Source: Actinomycetospora sp. TBRC 11914 (GTDB lineage Bacteria; Actinomycetota; Actinomycetes; Mycobacteriales; Pseudonocardiaceae). Taken from it: a stretch of DNA of 64,000 nucleotides. A model generated the notes under the pieces. The model was given only the letters and a program-made list of their open reading frames with translations. It was not told where the DNA came from and made no database searches. The translations under genes were made by a program, and so were the position numbers. Location of the stretch: contig NZ_JABBND010000010.1 of NCBI RefSeq assembly GCF_012933465.1, positions 124,001-188,000 on the forward strand, read 5' to 3'. Position 1 is the stretch's first letter. Each line of letters opens with the position of its first letter. Below, one piece after another: positions 43,378 through 51,887 of this stretch.

Positions 43378-44168
43378 CCGCGCTCGACGCCGGCCTCGCG
43401 CCGGTGCGGGCCGCCGCGGTCGAGGTCCACGGCGCGCACAAGTCGTTCGGCACCCTCGAGGTCCTCGCGGGGATCGACCTCACCATCGACCCGGGCACCG
43501 TCACGGCCGTCCTGGGCCCGTCGGGCTCCGGCAAGTCGACCCTGCTGCGCGCGATCAACCACCTGGAGAAGCTCGACCGCGGTTACGTCAGCGTCGGCGG
43601 CGAGCCGATCGGCGTGCAGCGGGTCGGTGACCGGCTCAAGGAGCTGCCCGAACGCGCGATCCTCGTCCAGCGCCGGCGCATCGGGTTCGTGTTCCAGAAC
43701 TTCAACCTCTTCCCCCACCTCACGGCGCTCGACAACGTCGCCGCCGCGCCGAGCGCCACCGGCGCGCTCGGGCGGCCCGAGGCGATCGAGCTGGCCGAGG
43801 AGCTGCTGGCCCGCGTCGGGCTCGCCGACAAGGCAGGCGCCTATCCGCGCCAGCTCTCGGGCGGGCAGCAGCAGCGGGTCGCGATCGCGCGGGCGCTGGC
43901 CCTGCGGCCCGGCGTGATCCTCTGCGACGAACCGACGTCCGCGCTCGACCCCGAGCTCGTCGGCGAGGTGCTCTCCGTCATCAAGGACCTCGCCGCCACC
44001 GGCACCACCCTCGTCGTCGTCACCCACGAGATCGGCTTCGCCCGGGAGGTGGCCGACCAGGTCGTGTTCCTCGACGGCGGCGTGGTCGTCGAGCAGGGCC
44101 CGCCCGCGCAGGTCCTCGACCACCCCGTCCATCCCCGCACCCGCGAGTTCCTCACCAAGGTCCTGTAG
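43374..44168 (+). CDS. Polar amino-acid ABC transporter ATPase
   Basis: 264 residues. Walker A GPSGSGKST at 48-56, Q-loop FVFQNFNLFPHLT, signature LSGGQQQRVAIARAL, Walker B VILCDEPTSALDPELVGEV and switch His in VVVTHEIGFAREVAD, all typical of the GlnQ/TcyN/HisP family. Coupled to the permease (ATGA) and followed 12 bases later by the binding protein. Energises uptake of the amino-acid type substrate. Confidence 0.92.
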   Translation: MTALDAGLAPVRAAAVEVHGAHKSFGTLEVLAGIDLTIDPGTVTAVLGPSGSGKSTLLRAINHLEKLDRGYVSVGGEPIGVQRVGDRLKELPERAILVQRRRIGFVFQNFNLFPHLTALDNVAAAPSATGALGRPEAIELAEELLARVGLADKAGAYPRQLSGGQQQRVAIARALALRPGVILCDEPTSALDPELVGEVLSVIKDLAATGTTLVVVTHEIGFAREVADQVVFLDGGVVVEQGPPAQVLDHPVHPRTREFLTKVL

Positions 44169-44180
44169 GAGGACAGAAGC

Positions 44181-45176
44181 ATGTTCTTCCCCAGACGGAC
44201 GACCGTCGCCGTCGCCGCGTCCGCCGCGCTGCTCTCGCTCGTCGCGGCCTGTGGCGGCGGTTCCGCCTCGGACGGCGGCGGGGACGGCAGCGTCACGATC
44301 GGTGCGCTGTCGAACGGGGCCGCCCAGGAGTCGACGATCCAGGTCCCGACCGTCGACGCCATCCGCAACGAGCTGCCGCAGCAGATCCGCGACGGCGGCG
44401 TGCTGAACGTCGGGCTCGGACTGCTGCCCGCGGGCTCCCCGCCGCTCGGCTTCACCGGCACCGACGACAAGACGCTGACCGGCGTCGAGCCCGACCTCGC
44501 CCGCTCGATCGGCGCCGTGCTCGGGCTGAAGGTGAACCTCACCGACGCCACCTGGGAGAACATGTTCGTCGGGATCGACAGCGGCCGCACCGACGTCGGG
44601 ATCTCCAACATCACCGACACCGAGGAGCGGAAGAAGAAGTACGACTTCGCGACGTACCGCCAGGACAACCTGGCCCTCGAGACGCTCGCCTCGAACCCGC
44701 TGACCTTCACGGGCGACCCCTCGGTGCTCGCGGGCAAGCGGATCTACGTCGGCGCCGGCACCAACCAGGAGAAGATCCTGCTGCAGTGGAAGGCGCAGCT
44801 GCAGGCCCAGGGCAAGGACATCGACGTCGAGTACTTCCCCGACAACAACGCCGTCGAGCTCGCGCTGGCCTCGGGGAAGATCGACGCCGCGTTCGAGCCG
44901 AACCCCGAGGTCGCCTACAACGTCACCCAGAGCGCGCACACCCCGACGCCGAAGCGCAGCGCCGGCACGTACTCCGGCGCCGGGGCGTCCCTGCAGGGGC
45001 TGATCGCCGCCACGACGAAGAAGGACAACGGCCTGGTCAAGCCCCTCGCCGACGCGATCAACTACCTCATCGCGAACGGCCAGTACCAGAAGGTGCTCGC
45101 GACCTGGAACCTCTCCAACGAGGCGGTGAAGACCTCGGAGATCAACCCGCCCGGCCTGCCGATCACCAACTCGTGA
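44181..45176 (+). CDS. Amino-acid ABC substrate-binding lipoprotein
   Basis: 331 residues, lipobox ending at Cys24 (LLSLVAAC), Gly/Ser-rich linker, then a family 3 solute-binding domain: GGVLNVGLGLLPAGSPPLGF, LTGVEPDLARSIGAVLGLK, TWENMFVGIDSGRTDVGISNITDTEERKKKYDF. The domain is displaced by an extra segment of about 45 residues after the signal peptide. TAGGAGGA upstream. Third gene of the leader 6 unit; ligand probably cystine or a related sulfur amino acid, from context. Confidence 0.87.
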   Translation: MFFPRRTTVAVAASAALLSLVAACGGGSASDGGGDGSVTIGALSNGAAQESTIQVPTVDAIRNELPQQIRDGGVLNVGLGLLPAGSPPLGFTGTDDKTLTGVEPDLARSIGAVLGLKVNLTDATWENMFVGIDSGRTDVGISNITDTEERKKKYDFATYRQDNLALETLASNPLTFTGDPSVLAGKRIYVGAGTNQEKILLQWKAQLQAQGKDIDVEYFPDNNAVELALASGKIDAAFEPNPEVAYNVTQSAHTPTPKRSAGTYSGAGASLQGLIAATTKKDNGLVKPLADAINYLIANGQYQKVLATWNLSNEAVKTSEINPPGLPITNS

Positions 45177-45298
45177 GCGTCCTCGACAACGCGGTCCGGG
45201 CCTCGCTGCTCGGTTTCGGCTGCGGCGCCGCACCCGCGACGCGGCGGTGCGCGTCCCGGCGTCCGCCGCCGCCTGACCTCCCCGGAAGGAGCCCCCGC

Positions 45299-45805
45299 GT
45301 GTCCGCACCTCGTCGTGCTCCCGCGAACGAGCTGCGGTGGGTCGACTACGCCGACCCGCTGGTGCTCCCGATGCTCCGTGAGCTCGACCAGGAGTACGGC
45401 CGGCGCTACGGGCACACCCTCGGCGACCTCGCCGAGGAGATGCGCCGCGAGCGGGAGCGCTTCGGGCCGCCCGACGGCGGGCTCGTCCTCCTCCTCGAGG
45501 ACGGCGTCCCCGTCTCGGGCGGCGCCTTCCGCCGGTGGGACGCGGACACCGCCGAGCTCAAGCGCATCTGGACCGACTCCCGGCATCGCCGCCGAGGGCT
45601 CGCCGCGCGGGTGCTCGTCGAGCTGGAGCGCGAGATCGCCGCCCGCGGGTACGCCCGCATCTACCTCACGACGGGCTGGCGCCAGCCCGAGGCGCAGAAC
45701 CTTTACCTGAGCACCGGCTACCGGCCGCTCTACGACCGTTCCCGGCCGCCCGAGGAGGTCGGCAAGCACCCCTTCGAGAAGCTCGTCGCCCGGGCGCCGT
45801 CGTGA
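45299..45805 (+). CDS. GNAT-family N-acetyltransferase
   Basis: 168 residues. Acetyl-CoA binding motif A in KRIWTDSRHRRRGLAARVLVELE (R-x-x-G-x-A type), and the motif B region YARIYLTTGWRQPEAQNLYLSTGYRPL is clearly GNAT. GTG start follows CGGAAGGA. It lies 122 bases after the amino-acid ABC genes on the same strand and could be transcribed with them, perhaps acting on the imported or a thiol-containing amine. The acceptor cannot be identified. Confidence 0.83.
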   Translation: MSAPRRAPANELRWVDYADPLVLPMLRELDQEYGRRYGHTLGDLAEEMRRERERFGPPDGGLVLLLEDGVPVSGGAFRRWDADTAELKRIWTDSRHRRRGLAARVLVELEREIAARGYARIYLTTGWRQPEAQNLYLSTGYRPLYDRSRPPEEVGKHPFEKLVARAPS

Positions 45806-45855
45806 GTGGGCACCGTGCGGGTCGCCGGCGGGTCTGGGAGCGCGCCGCGGCGTGA

Positions 45856-47142
45856 TCAGGGTCCGGCGCGGCTGGTGTAGGTGTGGCCGGTCGGGGTGGT
45901 GGTGCGCACGGTGTGGGGGTGCTCGCCGTGCCCGTCGTGGATGGTCTCGACGGTCCAGTCGGGCATCTCGCGGGTGTAGTTGCCGCGGGCGCAGACCCCG
46001 CGGCCGTTGGCGAGGCTGGCGGGGCCGCCGGCGCGGGACTGGACGATGTGGTCGTGGTGGCGGATCGCCGCGTCGCAGAAGGGGTCCCGGCAGCGGCCGT
46101 GGTCGCGGAGGTCGATCAGCCGGGCGAGGAACCCGTCGAAGCGCCGCTTCTGGGGGTCGCCGCCGAGCAGGCCGCCGTGGGCGGGGTGGGCGAACAGCCG
46201 CCGCCACCACCTTTTCCCGCCGGTGGAGCGCAGCAGGTCGCGCACGATCCCGGCGGGTAGCGGCCCGTGGCCGACCAGCTCGCCGGTGGTGGGGCTGTCG
46301 GGGTCGAGCAGGGCGTCGAGGGGGAGCACGATCCCGACCTCGACATCCACGTCCTGGGCGCGGCCTTGTCCGGTGACTCGCTCCACGAGGGTGTCGGCGA
46401 GGATCTGGTCGCGGCTGCGGCCGTCGGTGTCGCCGGTGGCGATCAACGAGTCGGCGTGGCGGCGTAGCGCGGCGAGGCAGGCCACGCCTTGTTCGACGGG
46501 CAGCAGCGCCGAGAGGACGCTCATGGTGTCCGGGGCGGGGCGCACCGTGACCCGCCGGTCTTTGCGGGCGGTGCGGCCGCGGTGGGTGTAGCCGGCGGGG
46601 TCGGTCTCGTAGGCGGTCTTCTTCACCGTCGCTTCGGCCCGCCGGAACCCCAGCTCGTCGAGGCGAGCGCCTCCGAGTTGCTTGTCGACCGCGCGACGCG
46701 CTGCCGCGTCCAGGTGGGAGGTCTGGGCGACCACGGTCTCGGCCAGCCGCTCGCTGATCCGCCCGGCCGCCAGCAGCCCACGCACGTGGGGCAGGTCGGT
46801 GGCCAGGGCGCGGGCGATCGTGAGGCGCCGCGAGCCCTGCCACGGCGACACGTGCGCGGCCAGGGCGATCTGATCGGCGATGCCGGTGCCGAGTTTGCGC
46901 GGGTCCAGCCGGCCGGCGGCGATCTCGGCCTCGTGGGCGGCGACCTGGGAACCGGCGAAGGCGACCATCTCGGTGTGCTGCGCGGCGGCCAGCGCGGCGC
47001 GGGTCTGTTCCAGCAGCGCGATCCGGTCGATCCGTACCGCGTCCGGCACCGCATCGAGGCCGACGGCGAGCTCGCCGAGGCGCGCGAGCAGCGCGGCCAG
47101 CTCCGCGCTTACCGCATCACCCACTGCCTCGTTCGAACTCAT
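45856..47142 (-). CDS. DUF222/HNH endonuclease-domain protein (13E12 type)
   Basis: 428 residues. The long helical N-terminal DUF222 domain (RIALLEQTRAALAAAQHTEMVAF ... LDPRKLGTGIADQIALAAHVSP) is followed by an HNH nuclease domain near the end (CRDPFCDAAIRHHDHIVQSRAGGPASLANGRGVCARGNYTR). These genes are multicopy in actinobacteria and include the 13E12 repeats of Mycobacterium. The ATG at MSSNEA was chosen because a LexA-like box spans it. The function of the family is not established. Confidence 0.85.
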   Translation of the reverse strand: MSSNEAVGDAVSAELAALLARLGELAVGLDAVPDAVRIDRIALLEQTRAALAAAQHTEMVAFAGSQVAAHEAEIAAGRLDPRKLGTGIADQIALAAHVSPWQGSRRLTIARALATDLPHVRGLLAAGRISERLAETVVAQTSHLDAAARRAVDKQLGGARLDELGFRRAEATVKKTAYETDPAGYTHRGRTARKDRRVTVRPAPDTMSVLSALLPVEQGVACLAALRRHADSLIATGDTDGRSRDQILADTLVERVTGQGRAQDVDVEVGIVLPLDALLDPDSPTTGELVGHGPLPAGIVRDLLRSTGGKRWWRRLFAHPAHGGLLGGDPQKRRFDGFLARLIDLRDHGRCRDPFCDAAIRHHDHIVQSRAGGPASLANGRGVCARGNYTREMPDWTVETIHDGHGEHPHTVRTTTPTGHTYTSRAGP

Positions 47143-47148
47143 GTTCGC
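47133..47148 (-). promoter_or_regulatory. SOS (LexA) box at start of DUF222/HNH gene
   Basis: TCGAAC-TCAT-GTTCGC matches the actinobacterial SOS box TCGAAC-N4-GTTCGA at 11 of 12 defined positions and overlaps the ATG of the DUF222 gene. 13E12-type genes of Mycobacterium are known LexA targets, which supports the call. Confidence 0.72.
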
Positions 47149-47324
47149 ACGGTAACTCAACCCCCCGACAACGACCCTCGAGCGAGCGGACCTCCGACGG
47201 CGCCGCCCGCGACCCGCCCGTGGCGATGTGACCGCGCCCACCGTGGGCCGTCGTCGCGGCCTGTGGCCCGGGCCCGTCCGCTAGCGTCGGTGATCACACG
47301 GGACGACGCCGGAGGAGGTGGCGG

Positions 47325-47402
47325 GTGGTGAACGCAGCCGTGCTGCGCCGTCACATCGACCTCTGCCGTACCTGTTCGGCGAGCTGTCCGCCCGCGTCCT
47401 GA
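47325..47402 (+). CDS. Leader peptide 7 (cysteine-type attenuator ORF)
   Basis: 25 residues ending RRHIDLCRTCSASCPPAS, with three Cys spread through the motif (H-I-D-L-C-R-x5-C). GTG start six bases after GGAGGAGG; the next codon is a second GTG. It precedes dodecin by 99 bases. It is the only leader in this window whose Val is replaced by Ile in the motif. Confidence 0.85.
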   Translation: MVNAAVLRRHIDLCRTCSASCPPAS

Positions 47403-47501
47403 ACCCCGGCCGCGTCGCGCCCCTCGGCACCACGCCGCCCATGCGGTGACGGCCGCGCCACAGCACTCCCTTCCCATGAGCACGCATCCAGGAGGAGACG
47501 T

Positions 47502-47720
47502 ATGTCCGACAACGTGTACAGCAAGACCGACATCGTCGGGAGCTCGGAGATCGGCGTCGACGACGCCATCCGCGGCGCGATCAAGCGCGCCTCGGAGACC
47601 ATCGACGAGATCGGCTGGTTCGAGGTCACCGAGATTCGCGGGGAGGTCCGCGACGGCGAGGTCGGGCACGTCCAGGTGACCCTCGTGGTGGGCTTCACGC
47701 TGCAGGACACGAAGCCGTGA
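47502..47720 (+). CDS. Dodecin (flavin-binding dodecamer)
   Basis: 72 residues. KTDIVGSSEIGVDDAIRGAI, ETIDEIGWFEVTEIRGEV and HVQVTLVVGFTLQD match dodecin throughout, including the WFEV segment whose Trp stacks on the flavin. Dodecins store or buffer FMN/riboflavin. AGGAGGAG upstream. The gene is coupled (GTGA) to an LLM monooxygenase that needs reduced FMN, so it may supply or buffer flavin for sulfur oxidation. Confidence 0.93.
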   Translation: MSDNVYSKTDIVGSSEIGVDDAIRGAIKRASETIDEIGWFEVTEIRGEVRDGEVGHVQVTLVVGFTLQDTKP

Positions 47721-48784
47721 CCGCGGCGGGCCCGCGGTTCGGGGTCTGGGCCAACGTCTACGGCAGCTGGGCGGCGCTGCGTCACCCCGAGGACCCGCTC
47801 GACGCGTCCTGGGAGCGCAACCAGCGCCTCGTGCTGCTCGCCGAACAGCTCGGCTTCGACTCGACGCTGGTCGCCCAGCACGAGGTGAACCCCTTCGGCG
47901 GCCACCTCGACCAGCTGGAGGCCTGGACCTCGTCCGCGGCGCTTGCGGCGCTCACCGAGCGGATCGAGATCATCACGGCGATCAAGCCGCTGCTCTACCA
48001 CCCGGTCGTCCTCGCCAAGCAGGCGCTGCAGATCGAGGACATCTCGCACGGCCGATTCGCGATCAACCTGGTCAACGCCTGGTACAAGCCCGAGATCGAG
48101 CCCGCGGGCATCGCGTTCCCGGAGCACGACGAGCGCTACGCCTACGGCGCGGAGTGGCTGACGATCGTGCGCGGGCTGCTCGCCGGCGAGGAGGTCACCT
48201 TCCACGGGCGCTACTTCGACGTCGACGGCTACTCACTGCGGCCGCGCGACCGGTTCCGCGAGCGGCCGACGATCTACGTGGGCGGCGAGTCCGATCCGGC
48301 CAAGGACCTGGCCGCCGACCAGGCCGACGTCTGGTTCCTCAACGGCCAGCCGCCGCACGAGATCGACCGGCTGCTCGCCGAGGTCGGGTCACGGGGCCGG
48401 GACGGCGCGGTCCGCACCCCGTTGCGGATCGGCCTGGCGGCCTTCGTGATCGCCCGGGAGACCGACGAGGAGGCCGAGGAGGCGCTGGCGCAGGCCTGGC
48501 GCTACGCGGCCCAGGACGAGCCCGAGCTCACGCACCTCTACTCCAGCGCCGATCCGAAGGCGGTGATGTTCCAGACGTTCCAGAAGTACCCGGCGATCGG
48601 CACGAACGGCGGCACCGCGGCCGGGCTCGTCGGGTCCTACGGAAGGGTGGCCGAGCGCATCCGGGCGTTCCACGCGCAGGGTGTCGAGCTGTTCATGCTC
48701 CAGTTCCAGCCGTTCGAGGCCGAGATGGCGCGTTTCGCCGAGCACGTCATCCCGCGCGTGCGGCGTGCCGCGGTGCCGGCCTGA
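47717..48784 (+). CDS. LLM-class FMN-dependent monooxygenase (SfnG/SsuD-like)
   Basis: 355 residues. ERNQRLVLLAEQLGFDSTLVAQH, LEAWTSSAALAALTERIEIITAIKPLLYHPVVLAKQALQIEDIS and FAINLVNAWYKPEIEPAGI show a luciferase-like barrel close to sulfone/sulfonate monooxygenases; RPTIYVGGESDPAKDLAADQADVWFLNG is the substrate/FMN region. Starts at GTG in the dodecin stop. It follows leader 7 and probably oxidises an organosulfur compound such as a sulfone; the exact substrate is not readable. Confidence 0.85.
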   Translation: MTAAGPRFGVWANVYGSWAALRHPEDPLDASWERNQRLVLLAEQLGFDSTLVAQHEVNPFGGHLDQLEAWTSSAALAALTERIEIITAIKPLLYHPVVLAKQALQIEDISHGRFAINLVNAWYKPEIEPAGIAFPEHDERYAYGAEWLTIVRGLLAGEEVTFHGRYFDVDGYSLRPRDRFRERPTIYVGGESDPAKDLAADQADVWFLNGQPPHEIDRLLAEVGSRGRDGAVRTPLRIGLAAFVIARETDEEAEEALAQAWRYAAQDEPELTHLYSSADPKAVMFQTFQKYPAIGTNGGTAAGLVGSYGRVAERIRAFHAQGVELFMLQFQPFEAEMARFAEHVIPRVRRAAVPA

Positions 48785-48818
48785 CGCGAGCGGCCGAGGG
48801 GGCCGACCGCTGTCGGAA

Positions 48819-48843
48819 CGACCGAGTCGCCGCGACTCGGTCG
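48819..48843. terminator. Bidirectional terminator-like hairpin
   Basis: Perfect 11-bp stem CGACCGAGTCG / CGACTCGGTCG with a three-base loop, between the convergent LLM and FAD-protein genes. Suits termination from both sides. Confidence 0.78.
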
Positions 48844-48855
48844 CTCCGCCGCGGC

Positions 48856-50253
48856 CTACCGGCCGACCGAGGACGGCTGCGGCGACCGGTTCCGCAGCAG
48901 CACCCCGGCCAGCGCCGCCGCCTGCTCGCGGATCTCCGGCACGGCCGTCGTCTCGTAGAGGTCCCCGCGCCGCGTCGTGCCGAGGGTGAACACCCGGCGC
49001 GCGCGGCCGTCGACCGGGACCAGCGCCCCGTCGTCGTCGGTGTCGAAGCCCAGGCCCGTGGGGTGCGGCCGGGCGTCGCCGACGCGCACCAGGGCCGCCA
49101 CCAGCGGGTCGTCCACGGCGGTCACGTCCTCCTGCGCCCCGATGCAGGACACCACTCGATCGGCGTGCACGGTCTCCTCGGCGTCGTCGGGACCGGCGAA
49201 CGTCACCGCCAGCCCGTCGCCCGCGGCGTCGATCCGCGTCACCGACGCCGCCCGGACCTCGAGCCGGCCCGTGTCGCGCAACCGGCCCAGCTCATCGGCC
49301 ACGGACGGAGCCATCCGGTGGCGGTGCACCTCCCACGTGCGGGCGTGCTCGGCGAGGAACCGGTCGCGGTCGGCCGCCGGGAACGAGCGCCAGATGTCCT
49401 GGACCGCGGGGCGCAGGCCGTCGACGACGTCGCGCCAGCGGTCCGGCGCGCGCGCCACCCGGTCCTGGACGGCCCGCACGACCTCGGCGAGGGACATGCC
49501 GGGCGAGACCGGTGGGTCGACCGGCTCGCCCCGACGCCAGGAGTGGGCGCGGGGGAGCAGACCCGAGCGGGAGACCGCCAGCAGGCGGGTCCGCGGGTCG
49601 CGTCGGCCGAGCGAGAGCGCGGCGTCGACCATCGTCAGCCCGGTCCCCACCAGCACGACCGAGTCGGCCGGGCGGTCGTCGGACTCCAGGGCGCCCGACC
49701 ACGGGTCGACCACCAGCCCGGGGTGCTCGGCGCCCGCGTCTGTCAGACCCGGCAGCCGCGGCGACGGGAACGGGCCGGGCGCGAGCACGAGGTGCCCGGC
49801 GTCGACGGTGCGCCCGTCGGCGAGCTCCACCCGCACGCCGTCGGTGCCGGTGACGGCCCCGACGGCGCGGGTCGACTCCACGTCGACCGTCACCAGCGAC
49901 GGGTCGGCGGCCGCCCGGACGTCGCGCAGCGTCTCGGCGAGGTAGGCACCGAACGACCAGCGCGGCGCGAACTCGGCGTCCCGGGCCGACGTGGCCTCGG
50001 CGTCGACGCCGCGCGCCTCCAGCCAGGACGGGAAGTCCTGGTGGGCGGCGTCGAGCGAGAGCGTGTCGGCGGGGACGTTCAGCCGGTGCCACGGGCGCTT
50101 CGTGGCGTACGCGACGCCGTGCGCCGTCGGGCCGTCGCCCACCCACGTGATCCGCAGCGGCGTCCCGCCCGCCGCGTCACCACGCACCAGGTCGATGACG
50201 ACGAGGGTCCCCGCGGCCCCGTTGCCGACCACGACGACGTCGGCGGCGCTCAC
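48856..50253 (-). CDS. FAD/NAD(P)-binding protein
   Basis: 465 residues. ADVVVVGNGAAGTLVVIDL is an FAD Rossmann motif, and a second nucleotide motif is SVVLVGTGLTMVDAALSLG. HGVAYATKRPWHRLNVPADTLSLD is the hallmark of the FAD-NAD(P)-binding (Pfam NAD_binding_9) family. GTG start within the ATPase stop (GTGA), so it is the last gene of the leader 8 unit. It could supply reduced flavin or act as an independent oxygenase on the imported compound. Confidence 0.8.
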   Translation of the reverse strand: MSAADVVVVGNGAAGTLVVIDLVRGDAAGGTPLRITWVGDGPTAHGVAYATKRPWHRLNVPADTLSLDAAHQDFPSWLEARGVDAEATSARDAEFAPRWSFGAYLAETLRDVRAAADPSLVTVDVESTRAVGAVTGTDGVRVELADGRTVDAGHLVLAPGPFPSPRLPGLTDAGAEHPGLVVDPWSGALESDDRPADSVVLVGTGLTMVDAALSLGRRDPRTRLLAVSRSGLLPRAHSWRRGEPVDPPVSPGMSLAEVVRAVQDRVARAPDRWRDVVDGLRPAVQDIWRSFPAADRDRFLAEHARTWEVHRHRMAPSVADELGRLRDTGRLEVRAASVTRIDAAGDGLAVTFAGPDDAEETVHADRVVSCIGAQEDVTAVDDPLVAALVRVGDARPHPTGLGFDTDDDGALVPVDGRARRVFTLGTTRRGDLYETTAVPEIREQAAALAGVLLRNRSPQPSSVGR

Positions 50254-51887
50254 CGGGCGGCCTCGTCGACCGTCCGCCGACGGCCCGCGATCGCACCGAG
50301 CAGCGTGCGGGTGAACTCGTGCCGCGGGTCGTCGAACAGGTCGGCGGTGGGCCGCAGCTCGACGAGCCGACCGGCCTGCATCACTCCCACCCGGTGGGCT
50401 ACCCGCCGCACGACGGCCAGATCGTGCGAGATGAACAGGTAGGCCAGCCCGTCGCGCTCCTGCAGCTCGCGCAGCAGCTCGAGCACCTGGGCCTGGACGG
50501 AGACGTCGAGCGCGGAGACCGGCTCGTCGCAGACGACGAGGTCGGGGGACAGGGCGAGCGCCCGGGCGATCGCCACCCGCTGGCGCTGCCCGCCGGAGAG
50601 CTCCACCGGCCGGCGCTCCAGCACCGCCCCCGGCAGCGCCACCCGGTCCACCAGCTCGGCGGCCCGCGCGGCCTGCTCGACGCCGCTGCCGACCCGGAAC
50701 GCCCGCAGCGGCTCGGTGATCACGTCCCGGACGCTGAAACGGGGGTCGAGCGAGGCGTAGGGGTTCTGGTAGATCAGCTGCGCACGCCGGCGCAGCCGCC
50801 GCCACTCCTCCCCGCGCACCGCGGTGACGTCGACGCCGTCGAGGCGCACCTCGCCCGCCGTCGGCTGCTCGAGCCGCAGCAGCAGCCGGGCCGTCGTGGA
50901 CTTCCCGGAGCCCGACTCGCCGACCAGCGCCAGCGTCTCGCCGCGGCCGACGGTGAAGGACACGTCGTCGACCGCCCGCAGGGTCCCGCGCCGCCAGGAC
51001 CCACCGGAGCGCGGCAGCGGGAAGTCCTTCACCAGGCCCCGGACCTCGGCGACCGGCGTCGGCGAGGGGTCGGGCGCCGGTGGCGGCGCCACCGCGTCGA
51101 CCGCCAGTCCCGGCGCGGCCGCGAGCAGCCGGCGGGTGTACGGCTCCTGGGGGTCGGCGAGGATCGCCGCGGTCGGCCCCTGCTCGACGATCCGGCCCTC
51201 GGACATCACGACGATCCGGTCGGCGCGGTCGGCGGCGACCGCGAGGTCGTGGGTGATGAGGAGCAGGGCGCTGCCGGTCTCGGCGCGCAGCGCGTCGAGG
51301 CGGTCGAGGATCTGTCGCGCGACGGTGGCGTCGAGGGCGCTGGTGGGCTCGTCGGCGATGAGCAGGGCCGGGTCGGCGGCGATGGCGACGGCGATCAGCG
51401 CCCGCTGTCGCATGCCCCCGGACAGCTCGTGGGGGTACTGGCCCGCGCGCACCGCCGGATCGGGCAGCCCGGCGCGTTCCAGCAGCTCCACGGCCCTGAT
51501 GCCCGCCGTGCGGCGGTCCGCGAGCTGGTGGGTCCGCAGCACCTCGGCCACCTGCGGCCCGACCTTCTGCACCGGGTTGAGCGACACCGTCGGGTCCTGG
51601 GGCACGAGGCCGATCCGCGCGCCCCGGATCCCGCGCAGGCGGCGCTCACCCAGGCCGGTGAGGTCCTCCCCGCCGAGCTCGACGCGGCCCGCGCGCACCG
51701 TCCCGTTGGCGGGCAGCAGGCCGATGACGGCCTGGGCGAGCGTGGACTTGCCGGAGCCCGACTCGCCGACGACGGCCACCACCTCACCCGCGGCGACCTC
51801 GAGGTCGATCCCGCGCACCGCGGGGATGGTGCGTCCGCGGGCCCGGTAGTCGACCTCGAGCCCGGACACGGTCAGCAGGTCACTCAT
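50250..51887 (-). CDS. Fused double ABC ATPase (peptide/nickel type)
   Basis: 545 residues with two complete ATPase halves in one chain. First half: Walker A GESGSGKST at 41-49, signature LSGGMRQRALIAVAI, Walker B LLIADEPTSALDA. Second half: Walker A GESGSGKST near 325, signature LSGGQRQRVAIARAL, Walker B LVVCDEPVSALDV. It is equivalent to DppD-DppF or the glutathione-type GsiA. Its overlaps (ATGA, GTGA) put it between the DppC permease and the FAD protein genes. Confidence 0.9.
   Translation of the reverse strand: MSDLLTVSGLEVDYRARGRTIPAVRGIDLEVAAGEVVAVVGESGSGKSTLAQAVIGLLPANGTVRAGRVELGGEDLTGLGERRLRGIRGARIGLVPQDPTVSLNPVQKVGPQVAEVLRTHQLADRRTAGIRAVELLERAGLPDPAVRAGQYPHELSGGMRQRALIAVAIAADPALLIADEPTSALDATVARQILDRLDALRAETGSALLLITHDLAVAADRADRIVVMSEGRIVEQGPTAAILADPQEPYTRRLLAAAPGLAVDAVAPPPAPDPSPTPVAEVRGLVKDFPLPRSGGSWRRGTLRAVDDVSFTVGRGETLALVGESGSGKSTTARLLLRLEQPTAGEVRLDGVDVTAVRGEEWRRLRRRAQLIYQNPYASLDPRFSVRDVITEPLRAFRVGSGVEQAARAAELVDRVALPGAVLERRPVELSGGQRQRVAIARALALSPDLVVCDEPVSALDVSVQAQVLELLRELQERDGLAYLFISHDLAVVRRVAHRVGVMQAGRLVELRPTADLFDDPRHEFTRTLLGAIAGRRRTVDEAAR

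Noticed and set aside
45177..45298. Gap after the amino-acid ABC genes, considered for another leader peptide
   Set aside because: No short ORF with the signature is present, so the GNAT gene is either in the preceding operon or independently expressed.
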